A stretch of 6,596 bases of DNA from Comamonadaceae bacterium (GTDB lineage Bacteria > Pseudomonadota > Gammaproteobacteria > Burkholderiales > Burkholderiaceae_C): assembly GCA_947374105.1 (NCBI GenBank), contig CANCAO010000093.1, positions 1 through 6,596 of the forward strand. The letters run 5' to 3'. Made by a program: the position numbers and the translations under genes. Below are positions 6,585 to 6,596 of this stretch, in pieces; position 1 is the stretch's first letter, and each line of letters begins with the position of its first letter. Under the pieces are notes generated by a model, which was given only the letters and a program-made list of their open reading frames with translations, was not told where the DNA came from and did not search any database.

Positions 6585-6596
6585 CCGGCATGCCTT

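Noticed and set aside
1..6596. CRISPR array, tRNA, rRNA, insertion sequence or defence system
   Set aside because: No regularly spaced long repeats, no cloverleaf, no transposase or inverted-repeat ends, and no defence-type domains were seen on either strand.

Overview
The window looks like a chromosomal segment of a betaproteobacterium, probably a member of the Comamonadaceae/Burkholderiales with moderate GC. This is inferred from the protein sequences (the FtsH N-terminus, the GlmM and FolP motifs) and from gene order; no search was run. All five recognisable genes lie on the minus strand, so transcription runs from right to left.

Right to left: rlmE (23S rRNA 2'-O-methyltransferase, 5862-6518); a 123-bp gap carrying a heat-shock-type (sigma-32-like) promoter; ftsH (membrane AAA+ zinc protease, 3816-5738, probably from a UUG start); a rho-independent terminator (3753-3780); folP (dihydropteroate synthase, 2795-3703) overlapping by 4 bp with glmM (phosphoglucosamine mutase, 1443-2798). 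This is the classic rlmE-ftsH-folP-glmM housekeeping cluster also known from E. coli. It joins rRNA maturation and membrane protein quality control with folate and cell-wall precursor synthesis.

Left of glmM is a 452-bp gap (991-1442) without a recognisable gene. Its left end holds the clearest regulatory signal of the window: four Pho-box-like heptamers at an exact 11-bp period (1038-1077, minus strand). They lie directly upstream of a Tat-exported PhoX-family alkaline phosphatase whose first 330 codons (1-990) are in the window and which runs off the left edge. The arrangement predicts PhoB-controlled, phosphate-starvation-induced expression of phoX.

At the right edge (6554-6596) an AT-rich element reads as a good -10 hexamer on both strands and may drive rlmE leftward and an unseen divergent gene rightward.

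I do not see a convincing undescribed multi-gene system. The interesting content is regulatory: the Pho-box array, the heat-shock promoter with an overlapping palindrome, the non-AUG ftsH start, and the unexplained intergenic DNA.
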